DNA of 64,000 nt from Brevibacterium jeotgali (lineage in GTDB: Bacteria; Actinomycetota; Actinomycetes; Actinomycetales; Brevibacteriaceae). Positions 25,339-33,725 of the stretch are shown piece after piece. Position 1 is the stretch's first letter. Every line of letters starts with the position of its first letter. The stretch spans positions 62,001-126,000 of the forward strand of contig NZ_FXZM01000003.1 of assembly GCF_900169175.1 (NCBI RefSeq), given 5' to 3'. The notes under the pieces are model-generated. The model was given only the letters and a program-made list of their open reading frames with translations, had not been told where the DNA came from and ran no database searches. The translations under genes were made by a program, and so were the position numbers.

Positions 25339-27084
25339 ATGAGCATCACGGAACCCGGTCCAGCAGTCGCCTCGTCAGCAGCCCAGCCCGATGCGGGCGT
25401 CGACATCAAGCCGCGGTCGCGCGACGTCACCGACGGCATCGAGCGCGCGGCCGCCCGCGGAATGCTCCGTGCGGTCGGCATGGGCGACGGCGACTGGCAG
25501 AAGCCGCAGGTCGGCGTCGCCTCGTCGTGGAACGAGATCACGCCGTGCAACCTGTCGCTCCAGCGCCTGGCCGGGTTCGCCAAGGAGGGCGTCCACGCGG
25601 CCGGCGGCTACCCGCTGGAGTTCGGCACGATCTCCGTGTCCGACGGCATCTCCATGGGCCACGAGGGCATGCACTACTCGCTCGTGTCCCGCGAGGTCAT
25701 CGCGGACTCGGTGGAGACGGTGTTCGGCGGCGAGCGCCTGGACGGCTCCGTCCTGCTGGCCGGCTGTGACAAGTCGATCCCGGGCATGCTCATGGCGGCG
25801 GCCCGCCTGGAGCTCTCCAGCGTCTTCCTCTACAACGGCTCGATCATGCCGGGCACCGCGAAGCTCTCCGACGGCACGGAGAAGGAAGTCACGCTCATCG
25901 ACGCCTTCGAGGCCGTGGGCGCCTGCCGCGCCGGGAAGATGACAGAGGCGGACGTCGACGCGATCGAACGTGCCGTCTGCCCCGGTGAAGGTGCGTGCGG
26001 AGGCATGTACACCGCGAACACGATGGCGTCTGCCGCCGAGGCCATGGGCATGTCCCTGCCCGGCTCCGCGGCCCCACCGGCGATCCACCGCAACCGCAAC
26101 GTGTTCGCCCGCATGTCCGGCGACGCGGTCGTGAACCTGCTGCGTCGCGGCATCACGACGAAGGACATCATCACGAAGGAGTCGCTGGAGAACGCGATCG
26201 CCGTGACGATGGCGTTCGGCGGGTCGACCAACGCGGTCCTGCACATGATGGCGATCGCACACGAGGCAGGCGTGGACCTGAGGCTCGACGACTTCAACCG
26301 GATCGGCGACCAGGTGCCCCATCTGGGCAACGTGAAGCCGTTCGGCGAGTACGTCATGAACGATGTCTTCAAGATCGGCGGCGTGCCGGTCGTCATGCGC
26401 GCGCTGCTGGATGCGGGCCTGCTGCACGGGGACTGCATGACGGTCACCGGCAAGACGGTCGCGGAGAACCTCGAGAAGATCAATCCGCCGGACCCGGATG
26501 GGAAGATCCTCCGTGCGCTGAACGATCCGATCCACCCGACGGGCGGCCTGACGGTGCTCAAGGGCTCGCTCGCCCCGGAGGGCGCGGTCGTGAAGTCAGC
26601 AGGCTTCGACGCGGACGTCTTCGAGGGGACCGCACGCGTGTTCGACCGCGAACAGCCCGCGATGGACGCCGTGCTGAACGGTGAGCTGCGAGCCGGCGAC
26701 GTCGTCGTCATCCGCTACGAAGGGCCCAAGGGCGGACCGGGCATGCGTGAGATGCTCGCGATCACCGGTGCGATCAAGGGCGCGGGCATCGGCAAGGACG
26801 TGCTGCTCATCACGGACGGCCGGTTCTCCGGCGGTTCGACGGGTCTGTGCATCGGCCATGTGGCGCCGGAGGCCGTGGACGGCGGACCGATCGCGTTCGT
26901 GAAGGACGGCGACAGGATCAGCATCGACATCGCAGCGCGGACGATCGAGCTCGACGTGTCGGAGGCGGAGCTCGAGGAGCGTTCCAAGGAGTGGGCGATT
27001 CCGGAGAACCACCGCCTGACAGGCGTCCTCGGCAAGTACGCGAAGCTCGTGAAGTCTGCCGCAGTGGGCGCGACGACAGTCTGA
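25339..27084 (+). CDS. ilvD: Dihydroxy-acid dehydratase
   Basis: This enzyme dehydrates 2,3-dihydroxy acids to 2-oxo acids in valine, isoleucine and leucine synthesis. It is a 581-residue iron-sulfur enzyme with cluster cysteines C70 (NEITPCN), C143 (AGCDKS) and C220 ([12 protein letters not shown]) and the catalytic-metal lysine K145. I chose the ATG at 25339, which lies 7 nt after a TAAGAT -10-like hexamer, indicating a leaderless mRNA; an ATG three codons earlier overlaps that hexamer. The frame stays open upstream but is not conserved. The pathway partners ilvBNC lie 12 kb downstream. Confidence 0.95.
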   Translation: MSITEPGPAVASSAAQPDAGVDIKPRSRDVTDGIERAAARGMLRAVGMGDGDWQKPQVGVASSWNEITPCNLSLQRLAGFAKEGVHAAGGYPLEFGTISVSDGISMGHEGMHYSLVSREVIADSVETVFGGERLDGSVLLAGCDKSIPGMLMAAARLELSSVFLYNGSIMPGTAKLSDGTEKEVTLIDAFEAVGACRAGKMTEADVDAIERAVCPGEGACGGMYTANTMASAAEAMGMSLPGSAAPPAIHRNRNVFARMSGDAVVNLLRRGITTKDIITKESLENAIAVTMAFGGSTNAVLHMMAIAHEAGVDLRLDDFNRIGDQVPHLGNVKPFGEYVMNDVFKIGGVPVVMRALLDAGLLHGDCMTVTGKTVAENLEKINPPDPDGKILRALNDPIHPTGGLTVLKGSLAPEGAVVKSAGFDADVFEGTARVFDREQPAMDAVLNGELRAGDVVVIRYEGPKGGPGMREMLAITGAIKGAGIGKDVLLITDGRFSGGSTGLCIGHVAPEAVDGGPIAFVKDGDRISIDIAARTIELDVSEAELEERSKEWAIPENHRLTGVLGKYAKLVKSAAVGATTV

Positions 27085-27110
27085 GTGTGAATCGCATCTG
27101 AGTGTGAATC

Positions 27111-27148
27111 GTGCGGGGGCGTGGGCGCATCCGCTCACGCCCCCGCAC
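27111..27148. terminator. Bidirectional terminator after ilvD
   Basis: A perfect 13-bp stem (27111-27123 with 27136-27148) lies between ilvD and the convergent membrane-protein gene. Just before it, the 14-bp CTGAGTGTGAATCG is repeated (27081-27094 and 27098-27111), the first copy spanning the ilvD stop. Confidence 0.75.
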
Positions 27149-27152
27149 GATG

Positions 27153-27707
27153 TCACTCCTCGTCGGCCGCTTCTTCGTCAGCGACCACGCGCCTGCGTCC
27201 TCGCTTCGCTGATAGGCGGAGGGCGATCGCACCGACCGTGCCGCCCACGATCCCGCCGGTGATGAGGCCCGCCGCCGTGCTGCCGTCCGGGGTGACCGTG
27301 CTGCCGAGGCCCACGTCGATGAGCGGCGCCCCCGTCGTCACGTGGACGGCGACTGCGGTGATCCACGCGCAGGCGACTGCGAGGCCGGCGAGCAGCGCCA
27401 GTCGCCTGCGTCGCGGGGCGACCTTCGAGTAGACGCGGGTCATGTCGAGCCCGGCGCTCCGGCAGTACCAGCTGTAGACGCCGCTGGGTATCAGCGCGGC
27501 GAGGATGACGAGGACGGACCCCAGTCCCGCGCCGATCACTGCGAGGGCGACGCCGATCAGCTGGATGGTGAAGATCGAGACCACCATCGCGGCGGTTCCG
27601 GCTCGCAGGGCGATGTCGCGCTCGCGTTCGTCCCCCATGGACGGGTCGGAGATGCCTGCGAGCCTGTCGGCGAGGGCGGTGAAGCGGCGTGAGTCGGGTG
27701 TCGTCAT
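27153..27707 (-). CDS. Membrane protein of unknown function, partner of an XRE regulator
   Basis: This is a 184-residue protein with four hydrophobic segments (about 37-58, 60-78, 100-122 and 145-163). It has a polar N-terminus and a basic-then-acidic C-terminal tail (KRGRRRVVADEEAADEE). Its ATG overlaps the stop of the upstream XRE-type regulator (ATGA). XRE regulator plus small membrane protein is a common pair, as in DUF2975-type systems, but I do not recognise this family and assign no function. Confidence 0.7.
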   Translation of the reverse strand: MTTPDSRRFTALADRLAGISDPSMGDERERDIALRAGTAAMVVSIFTIQLIGVALAVIGAGLGSVLVILAALIPSGVYSWYCRSAGLDMTRVYSKVAPRRRRLALLAGLAVACAWITAVAVHVTTGAPLIDVGLGSTVTPDGSTAAGLITGGIVGGTVGAIALRLSAKRGRRRVVADEEAADEE

Positions 27708-27967
27708 AACGGCTCCTTGTCCAGTGGGAAGAGGGCCTCGACGGTCGAGCCCAAGCAGCGGCTGATGCGCAGGGCGAGATAGACGCTGGGCGCATAGTCG
27801 CCCTTCTCCATCGCAGCGATCGTCTGGCGAGTCACGCCGACGTGCTTGCCGAGCTCACCCTGGGTGAGCCCAGCGGCTCTGCGCAGTGCGCGGATGGGCG
27901 ATGCGCTGCGCTCTGGTGGTCCGGAGGTGTCGTGGGTGACGCTTCCGGGCGGGGCTGTGTTCGGCAT
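27704..27967 (-). CDS. XRE-family helix-turn-helix regulator
   Basis: This is an 87-residue protein. A Cro/CI-type HTH fills residues 25-80 ('IRALRRAAGLTQGELGKHVGVTRQTIAAMEKGDYAPSVYLALRISRCLG'), like the short YozG/Rv-type regulators, and the C-terminus is a short 'VEALFPLDKEPL' segment. I chose the ATG at 27967 because GGGGGTGG lies 4 nt upstream; a GTG at 28003 lies inside the inverted-repeat promoter. The gene is coupled to the membrane protein downstream. It probably represses its own promoter in the 27979-28048 region. Confidence 0.82.
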   Translation of the reverse strand: MPNTAPPGSVTHDTSGPPERSASPIRALRRAAGLTQGELGKHVGVTRQTIAAMEKGDYAPSVYLALRISRCLGSTVEALFPLDKEPL

Positions 27968-27978
27968 TTCCACCCCCT

Positions 27979-28048
27979 GATGTTCAGTTTCCTTGACATC
28001 CACATGTTAAGCAGGGTTAACACGTGAATGTCAAGGAGACTGAACATC
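27979..28048. promoter_or_regulatory. Mirrored 32-bp inverted repeat with divergent promoter elements
   Basis: 27979-28010 and 28017-28048 are inverted copies with only three mismatches and a 6-bp spacer. Each arm contains an 18-bp pseudo-palindrome (TTGACATCCACATGTTAA at 27993-28010 and its mirror at 28017-28034). Each strand therefore reads TTGACA, 18 bp, TTAACA. This could be paired operators of the XRE protein over face-to-face promoters. The rightward promoter would transcribe toward the end of the dctP gene with no obvious target. Confidence 0.65.
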
Positions 28049-28121
28049 GCCTGTCCGGGTCACTGGCCGTCTCTCTGGCAGGTTCCCTGTCCGGGTCCCT
28101 GTCCGGAGCCCTGCAGGAGGT

Positions 28122-29399
28122 TCAGGATGGACGATGGGCGAGCCCGGTCTCCTCGTAGACGCGCTTGCCCATCGGGGCGAAGTCCAGGACTCCTTCTTCC
28201 CACCACTCGTCGAGGGATTCGAAGTCGCCCTGGTCCTCGATCCCCAGCTCATCTGCGGCAGCCGCCCACTTCTCCGTGGAGTCGTCGATCCTCGCGTCCA
28301 CATCGTCGCGAAGCAGTCCCTCGTCGAGGATCCGGTCCAGCTCTGCGGTGTTCGCGTCGCTGATGATGGACTCCGTCTCCTCGTCGATCTGCTCGATCGT
28401 GCCGTCCGCCTCCTTCACCTGGCGGACGCTCTCCGCGTTGCCGTCCGCCACGATGCGGACGAATCCCGCGTATGATGCCTGGGCCGCATCGAAGATGATC
28501 TGCTGGTACGCCAGGGGCAGCGTCTCGAACGAACTGCCCGCGAGCTCTGCGCCCACGGCCCGTGAGGCCATGCTGGCCTCGTCCGTGCTGTACGACAGGT
28601 GGGGAGCCACGTCGAACAGCTGGCTCTCCGCAGAGGGGAGGAGCTGCGCGAACGTGCAGTCGACGGTGCCGCGCTGCAGGGCTTCGAAGACCTCGACGTA
28701 CTCCATCGATACGGGGGACGCACCCAGCTCCTGTGTCGCGTTCAGGTGTGAGGTGCTCGCGACGCGGATCTGGCGTCCCTGCCAGTCGTCCGGTTCGTTC
28801 CCCTCCGCGCTGCAGATCGGGTAGTACCCGCCGGAGGCGACCATCGGAGTCAGCGGCGTGACGCCCTTCGCCTCGTACTCGTCGAGGAGGGTCTCGCTCT
28901 GCCATCCGATCTCGCCGGCGACCGCGTTGTAGATCGCTTCGCCGCGCACGGGGGAGATCGGCAGTGCGGACAGGGCGGAGGCGGTCGCGTCGAACGACGG
29001 GTAGTCGGTCGGGTTGTAGATGGGCAGCGAGTAGGAGAGGTCGAGGCGACCGTCCGCCAGGGCGTCATCGACCTCCGAGTAGCCCGCGATCGCCTGGCCC
29101 CAGACGAGCTCCAGTGTGATCTTCCCTCCCGACCGCTCTTCGATGTACTCCTGATACGCGTATGCAGCGGGTGCCATGATCGATTCCGGTGAAGCAGCTG
29201 CGGGCTGATAGGTGAGGGTGACGGGTTCCAGGTCAGCGAGTGCCTGGTCGACCGCTGACTGGTCTGCGTCGTAGTCGAAGCCTTCTCCGGCTCCGCTGCC
29301 AGAGGATCCTCCGGCTCCCGCGGAACCGGCGCATGACGACAGCGTGAGTGCGGCGCAGACGGCCACCGCTGCCAGGGGAAGTGGTCGAGCAGATGTCAT
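28122..29399 (-). CDS. TRAP transporter substrate-binding lipoprotein (DctP-like)
   Basis: This is a 425-residue extracytoplasmic solute receptor. The signal peptide ends in the lipobox LSSC, giving a lipid-anchored C23. The body resembles the DctP fold ('YQEYIEERSGGKITLELVWGQAIAG', 'WQGRQIRVASTSHLNATQELGASPVSMEYVEVFEALQRGTVDC'), where a conserved Arg normally grips a carboxylate. No DctQ or DctM membrane subunits are found in the window, so it is an orphan receptor here. AAGGAGT precedes the ATG. It lies downstream of an acyl-CoA ligase gene on the same strand. Confidence 0.82.
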   Translation of the reverse strand: MTSARPLPLAAVAVCAALTLSSCAGSAGAGGSSGSGAGEGFDYDADQSAVDQALADLEPVTLTYQPAAASPESIMAPAAYAYQEYIEERSGGKITLELVWGQAIAGYSEVDDALADGRLDLSYSLPIYNPTDYPSFDATASALSALPISPVRGEAIYNAVAGEIGWQSETLLDEYEAKGVTPLTPMVASGGYYPICSAEGNEPDDWQGRQIRVASTSHLNATQELGASPVSMEYVEVFEALQRGTVDCTFAQLLPSAESQLFDVAPHLSYSTDEASMASRAVGAELAGSSFETLPLAYQQIIFDAAQASYAGFVRIVADGNAESVRQVKEADGTIEQIDEETESIISDANTAELDRILDEGLLRDDVDARIDDSTEKWAAAADELGIEDQGDFESLDEWWEEGVLDFAPMGKRVYEETGLAHRPS

Positions 29400-29447
29400 C
29401 AGTGACTCCTTGTTGTGGGACGTTCTGTCGTGCGGCGTCGCACGAAG

Positions 29448-29468
29448 CCGCTGAACGTCTGTCAGCGG
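29448..29468 (-). terminator. Hairpin between the acyl-CoA ligase and dctP-like genes
   Basis: CCGCTGA (29448-29454) pairs with TCAGCGG (29462-29468). It may partially terminate transcription after the ligase gene, so whether dctP is cotranscribed is open. Confidence 0.4.
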
Positions 29469-29516
29469 TTCGAGGTGGAAGGGAGGTCGGTGCCTCCCGG
29501 GGCGCAGGAGGGCGGT

Positions 29517-31127
29517 TCACCCGATCTGGCGGGTGGCGCCCTCCCAGTGCGGTGCGCGGAGCGACTTCTTGTCGACCTTCCCGAACGGCGTCTGCGGAAG
29601 CGAGTCGGTGAACTCGATGCTCTTGGGGCGCGCATACCGGGCGAGTCCGCTGGAGGCATGCGTCCTGAGGGCTTCGTCCGTGAGTTCGTCGCCGTCCGTG
29701 CCGGCGCTGCGCTTCACCACGACCGCGTGGACCGCCTCGCCCCAGTCGTGGTGCGGGACGCCGATCACTGCGACCTGCGCGACGAGCGGATGCGACGAGA
29801 GCGCGTCCTCGACTTCGCGTGAGTAGACGTTGAAGCCGCCGGAGATGATCATGTCGTTCTTCCGGTCCTTGAGGTAGACGTAGCCGGCGTCGTCCACGAT
29901 CCCCATGTCGCCGGTGCGGACCCAGCCGTCCCAGAACTTCTCTGCCGTCGCCTCCGGATTGCCGATGTATTCGGTGAGCGCGAAGGGTGTCCGCACCGTG
30001 ATCTCACCGAACTCTCCCGGGGGCAGGTGCGTCCCCGCGTCGTCGGTGACCGCGATGTCGGTGAAGAGCGTGGCGTTCCCACACGAGGCCAGCAGTTCGG
30101 GGCGATTCGGATCGTGGTCCAGCTTGGAGAGGCGCGTGCAGAACTGGGGTGCTTCTGTCTGCCCGAAGAGCTGGATGAACACAGGGCCCAGGAGGCGGAG
30201 CCCATCGACCAGCCGGGTCGGTGACATCGGCGCCGCGCCGTAGACGATCGTGTTCAGCGCCAGGTCCACAGCAGCCGATCCCGGTCCGTCCGAGCGAGCC
30301 GCTCCGTCAGCTGCACGCGCGTCGAGGAGGTCGAGCACGCGATAGATCATGGTCGGGACCATGAACGTCCAGGTGGTCCGATCATGGAGGAGCAGGTCGA
30401 CGGTGCGGTGGGCGTCGAAGCTGTCGACGACGCGCACGTTCGCTCCGCGACCGATCCCCGCTGCCGCGAGCGAACCGCCGGCATGGGCGAGCGGCGTCAT
30501 GATGAGCATGCGCTCGCCGGGGCGGATCTCCGCCTCGACCATCTGGATGTACAGGGCTGCGGCGACCGATCGGGCGGAGTGAGAGACCGCCTTCGGTCGT
30601 CCTGTCGTCCCACCGGTGAAGTAGATCCCTGCGCGCGACTCCGGGTCGACACTGTGCTCCGTGCGGTCGGGATCCGTGCCGGGAGGCGGCAGGGGCGCGA
30701 GGGGTATCGCGTCGGGAAGAGTCCTGCCGGCGGGGTCCTCCAGCTGCAGGAGGACTGGCTGGTCCTCCGGGTCGAGGTGGGCCAGGAGTGCGGATCCGAG
30801 GTCGTAATCGGTGACCAGGAACGCGGCCTCGGCATATGCCAACTGGTACGCGACCGTCTCCAGGGCCGACATGTGGTTCGCCGGCGTGCGCACGAGGCCC
30901 ATGCGGGCGACGGCCGATTCGACGACGAGCCACTCGGCGCGGTTGCCGGCGAACATGCCGACGACATCACCGGCGGAGGCGCTGTGCTGGCGCAGCTGCT
31001 CCATGACGGCGTCCGACCACAGCCACAGGTCCCTGTAGGTGAACTCACGATCGTCCTCTCGGACCGCGGTGAGTGCGCTGTGGATGCGGAACGAGTGCTC
31101 GTAGATCTCTGCCGGGGTGGTGAACAC
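29517..31127 (-). CDS. AMP-dependent synthetase / acyl-CoA ligase
   Basis: This is a 536-residue ANL-superfamily adenylating enzyme that would activate a carboxylic acid with ATP and CoA. The core motifs are P-loop 'YFTGGTTGRPKAVSHS', A5 'QLFGQTEAPQ', A7 'WVRTGDMGIVDDAGYVYLKDRKND' and A10 'TPFGKVDKK' with its catalytic lysine. The best start is a GTG at 31127 with GAAAGG 6 nt upstream; an ATG seven codons earlier (31148) has no such site. The acid substrate is unknown. The neighbouring TRAP receptor may import it. Confidence 0.87.
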   Translation of the reverse strand: MFTTPAEIYEHSFRIHSALTAVREDDREFTYRDLWLWSDAVMEQLRQHSASAGDVVGMFAGNRAEWLVVESAVARMGLVRTPANHMSALETVAYQLAYAEAAFLVTDYDLGSALLAHLDPEDQPVLLQLEDPAGRTLPDAIPLAPLPPPGTDPDRTEHSVDPESRAGIYFTGGTTGRPKAVSHSARSVAAALYIQMVEAEIRPGERMLIMTPLAHAGGSLAAAGIGRGANVRVVDSFDAHRTVDLLLHDRTTWTFMVPTMIYRVLDLLDARAADGAARSDGPGSAAVDLALNTIVYGAAPMSPTRLVDGLRLLGPVFIQLFGQTEAPQFCTRLSKLDHDPNRPELLASCGNATLFTDIAVTDDAGTHLPPGEFGEITVRTPFALTEYIGNPEATAEKFWDGWVRTGDMGIVDDAGYVYLKDRKNDMIISGGFNVYSREVEDALSSHPLVAQVAVIGVPHHDWGEAVHAVVVKRSAGTDGDELTDEALRTHASSGLARYARPKSIEFTDSLPQTPFGKVDKKSLRAPHWEGATRQIG

Positions 31128-31294
31128 GGGCGACCTTTCGTGGACCATGGCGGGCTGCGAACCGGAGCGGGCGCAGACACGACGTGTGACTCAGCACACC
31201 ATAATCCGGTCACTCCTGACCGCACGTCTGTGTTCACCTGGTGAGCCGGGCTGCTGTCCACGAGCGTCAGTCACGAGCGTCAGTCCAGGCTGTT

Positions 31295-31316
31295 CCGCCC
31301 GGTCCTGGCTGGGCGG
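31295..31316 (-). terminator. Hairpin after the flavoprotein gene
   Basis: CCGCCC (31295-31300) pairs with GGGCGG (31311-31316) 41 bp beyond the stop of the flavoprotein gene. A 13-bp direct repeat CACGAGCGTCAGT (31259-31271 and 31272-31284) lies next to it. Confidence 0.45.
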
Positions 31317-31356
31317 CACGTCCCCGGGCTGCTCCTCTCAGCCCTGTCTGTTCCAC

Positions 31357-32592
31357 TCACCCCAGGCTGATCCGTCCCTGCAGCTCCGCCGCGTCCAGCG
31401 GCTCTGCGGTCGACTGCTCGATGACCTGCTTCGCCGTGTCCGTCGAGTCCCACACGTTCCACAGCAGCACGCCGCGCACCTGGCCGGCATCGAGATAGTA
31501 GACCACGCCGGCGCCGCCGTCGTCGGTGAAGTCCTCGACCGTCTCGAGCGCGGCGTCGAGCTCGCCCACCGCCTCGTAGCCGTGATCGAAGAGGTCGGAC
31601 CAGAAGATCGGCGTGTACGTATAGCTCTCCGCATCGCCCGTCCGGGTGCGGGCGACGGCCATGTTCCGTCCGGCCACGGCGCCCATGTGCTCGGCGTTGT
31701 CGACGTGCTCGACCCGCCGGTCGCCCAGCAGGGCGTCCTCGTAGCGGGCGACGTCGCCGGCCGCCCACACGTGCGGTGCATTCGTCGCGAGCCTCCGGTC
31801 GACGATGATCCCGTCATCGACGGTGATCCCTGCCTGCCGCGCGACCTGATCGTTCGGCGCGACACCGACGCCGACCACCACGACCTCGGCGGTGTGGGTG
31901 TCTCCGGCGGCGTCGGCGACGATGAGGTGGTCATCGTGATCGCTCACTCCGTAGGCGGTGGATTCGCCCACCACCGTGACACCGCGGTCGCGGTACGTCT
32001 GCGTCACGGCGTCGGCCAGACGTGCGGGGAACATGTGTCCCTGCACCGCCGCCCCGCGCATGAGCATGGTCACCGCCACGTCGTTCTGCGCGAGTGCGGA
32101 GGCGATCTCCGCGCCGATGTACCCGCCGCCCACGACGACGGCCCGGCTGCCGGGCTTCGCCCGGTCCCGCAGGTGGCGGTAGTCCTCGACCGTGCGGAGG
32201 TAGACGATGCGGTCGGAGGCGGGCAGGTCCAGTTCCCGAGGCTGTGAGCCCGTTGCCAGCAGCAGGTGCCCGTAGCCGATCGTGGAGGTGTCCGCCAGCG
32301 TGAGAGTCTGGGCGGTCGTATCGATCGCCGTCACCGATGCCCCGGTCCGCAGCTCTGCGCCGGCTTCGCCGTCGAGCAGCCATCCGTCGTCGAGCTGCGC
32401 TGTGTCATCCAGCCACAGCGTCTTCGAGAGGTCGGGGCGATAGTAGGGGCCGTCCGGTTCGCGTCCGAGGATCGCCAGCGTGCCGTCCGCGTCGTGCGCC
32501 CGGATCGCCGTCGCCGCCGAGGCCGCTGCGACTCCCGCGCCGACGATCACGTAGTCGAATGCGCTGTGTGCACCCGTGCCCGTGCTGTCCAT
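31357..32592 (-). CDS. FAD-dependent NAD(P)H:ferredoxin reductase-like oxidoreductase
   Basis: This is a 411-residue pyridine nucleotide-disulfide reductase-fold protein. It has an FAD motif near the N-terminus ('YVIVGAGVAAASAATAIRAHD'), an NAD(P) motif ('AVVVGGGYIGAEIASALAQ'), an ATG-type motif ('LLLATGSQPREL') and the second FAD motif 'VWAAGDVARYED'. It lacks the CxxxxC redox disulfide, like ferredoxin and rubredoxin reductases of oxygenase systems. No ferredoxin or oxygenase gene lies nearby. I chose the ATG at 32592, with AAGGAG 10 nt upstream. Confidence 0.87.
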   Translation of the reverse strand: MDSTGTGAHSAFDYVIVGAGVAAASAATAIRAHDADGTLAILGREPDGPYYRPDLSKTLWLDDTAQLDDGWLLDGEAGAELRTGASVTAIDTTAQTLTLADTSTIGYGHLLLATGSQPRELDLPASDRIVYLRTVEDYRHLRDRAKPGSRAVVVGGGYIGAEIASALAQNDVAVTMLMRGAAVQGHMFPARLADAVTQTYRDRGVTVVGESTAYGVSDHDDHLIVADAAGDTHTAEVVVVGVGVAPNDQVARQAGITVDDGIIVDRRLATNAPHVWAAGDVARYEDALLGDRRVEHVDNAEHMGAVAGRNMAVARTRTGDAESYTYTPIFWSDLFDHGYEAVGELDAALETVEDFTDDGGAGVVYYLDAGQVRGVLLWNVWDSTDTAKQVIEQSTAEPLDAAELQGRISLG

Positions 32593-32614
32593 CGTGACCA
32601 CACTCCTTCCGAGC

Positions 32615-32646
32615 GTGTGCCCGCCGACGGTGCATCGTGGGCACAC
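32615..32646 (-). terminator. Hairpin between the small hypothetical and flavoprotein genes
   Basis: GTGTGCCC (32615-32622) pairs with GGGCACAC (32639-32646). It follows the small hypothetical gene in the direction of transcription and precedes the flavoprotein's ribosome site. Confidence 0.45.
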
Positions 32647-32733
32647 GGTCTCAGGAGAGAACACCCCGGGGAGTGGTGATCATCCCAGCGGTGGTGCGGG
32701 TCCATCGACGGCCCGCCTCGGGGGAGTGGCTGC

Positions 32734-33039
32734 TCAGCTCTTCGCCTTCGCGGCCTTCCACTGACGGTTCAGCGCCTTCCGGCGGTCGTAGTCCTGCTTG
32801 AGCCGCGTGCGCGGGTCCATGCTGGCGGTCAAGCGCGGCGGGCCGATGACGTGGAGGAGCGTGTACTGGAACCGGAAGAAGAAGCGGTACCAGAGGCCGA
32901 ATCCATCATCGCCGCGCGGCTTCTGCATCGGGGTCTCGGGCTCAGGAGTGCCTTCGGGGTCATGCACTGCTGAGGGTTCTGCGGGGCTGCCGCCATTCGT
33001 CGCGCTCGAGCTGAGGGGCGGACGCTTGTCGTCTGGCAT
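32734..33039 (-). CDS. Small protein of unknown function
   Basis: This is a 101-residue protein I do not recognise. The first half is polar and Pro/Ser/Glu-rich. The second half carries an aromatic segment, GLWYRFFFRFQYTLLHVIG, then a basic helix (DPRTRLKQDYDRRKALNRQWKAAKAKS). The aromatic stretch might touch the membrane. I chose the start at 33039, with GAGGAG about 10 nt upstream. It diverges from the OhrR-like gene 212 bp away, and a TAATAAT AT-rich element at 33193-33201 lies between them. Confidence 0.6.
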   Translation of the reverse strand: MPDDKRPPLSSSATNGGSPAEPSAVHDPEGTPEPETPMQKPRGDDGFGLWYRFFFRFQYTLLHVIGPPRLTASMDPRTRLKQDYDRRKALNRQWKAAKAKS

Positions 33040-33251
33040 GGGGTGGCATCTCCTCTGTGGATCGTCGAGTGCGACCCGGTCCGGAGAGGCTGCGTGCGCC
33101 GCCTGACGTGCGAGCGCCGTGTGTTCGCTGTGCCGAGCAGGGCTGTCCGCTACCGGGTGGGAATGGTGTCGCAGCAATGATTCTTCGTGTGCTAATAATA
33201 TCAGGCGCGTGCCCCCTGCCGGTCCGCAGCACAGCGGTGTAGCCTCGACGC

Positions 33252-33725
33252 GTGACCACTGATCCGGGACCCACCGCCGAACGCGACCTGCTGCGCCTGG
33301 ACGAGCAGGTCTGCTTCGCCCTCGCCGTCGCGTCTCGCACGGTGGTGGCCATGTACGGTCCGCACCTGGCCCCGCTGGGCATCACCCATCCGCAGTACCT
33401 CGTCATGCTCGCGCTGTGGGAGGAGGCCCCTCGGCACCAGGGCGAGCTCGCACGGACGGTGCGTCTGGAACCGGCGACTCTGTCGCCGCTGCTCACCCGG
33501 CTGGAGAAGATCGGCTACATCCAGCGGGTCTCGTCGTCAGGGGATGCTCGCGTCCGCCTGGTCGGACTCACCGAGGAAGGACGTGCCGCCAGGAAGCAGG
33601 CGGAGGCGATACCGGCAGCGATCCTCGCGGACCTCGACATGGACATCGACGAGCTGGCATCACTGCGCGACAGCCTCAGCGAACTCATCGTCCGTGCGGA
33701 GAAGGCCGGCGACGAACGCGCCTAG
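33252..33725 (+). CDS. MarR/OhrR-family peroxide-responsive regulator
   Basis: This is a 157-residue winged-helix repressor resembling OhrR, the sensor of organic hydroperoxides. The reactive cysteine is C21 in 'LDEQVCFALAVASR', and the two tyrosines that hydrogen-bond it in OhrR have counterparts (Y36 in 'AMYGPHL', Y48 in 'HPQYLVML'). A third family tyrosine, four residues after the cysteine, is Ala25 here. No ohr gene is adjacent. The stop codon shares the four bases CTAG with the stop of the convergent ABC exporter gene, so the two 3' ends overlap. Confidence 0.83.
   Translation: MTTDPGPTAERDLLRLDEQVCFALAVASRTVVAMYGPHLAPLGITHPQYLVMLALWEEAPRHQGELARTVRLEPATLSPLLTRLEKIGYIQRVSSSGDARVRLVGLTEEGRAARKQAEAIPAAILADLDMDIDELASLRDSLSELIVRAEKAGDERA

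Noticed and set aside
27979-28048. Terminal inverted repeats of an insertion sequence
   Set aside because: The arms are only 6 bp apart with no transposase between or beside them, and they contain promoter-like elements that fit the XRE gene.
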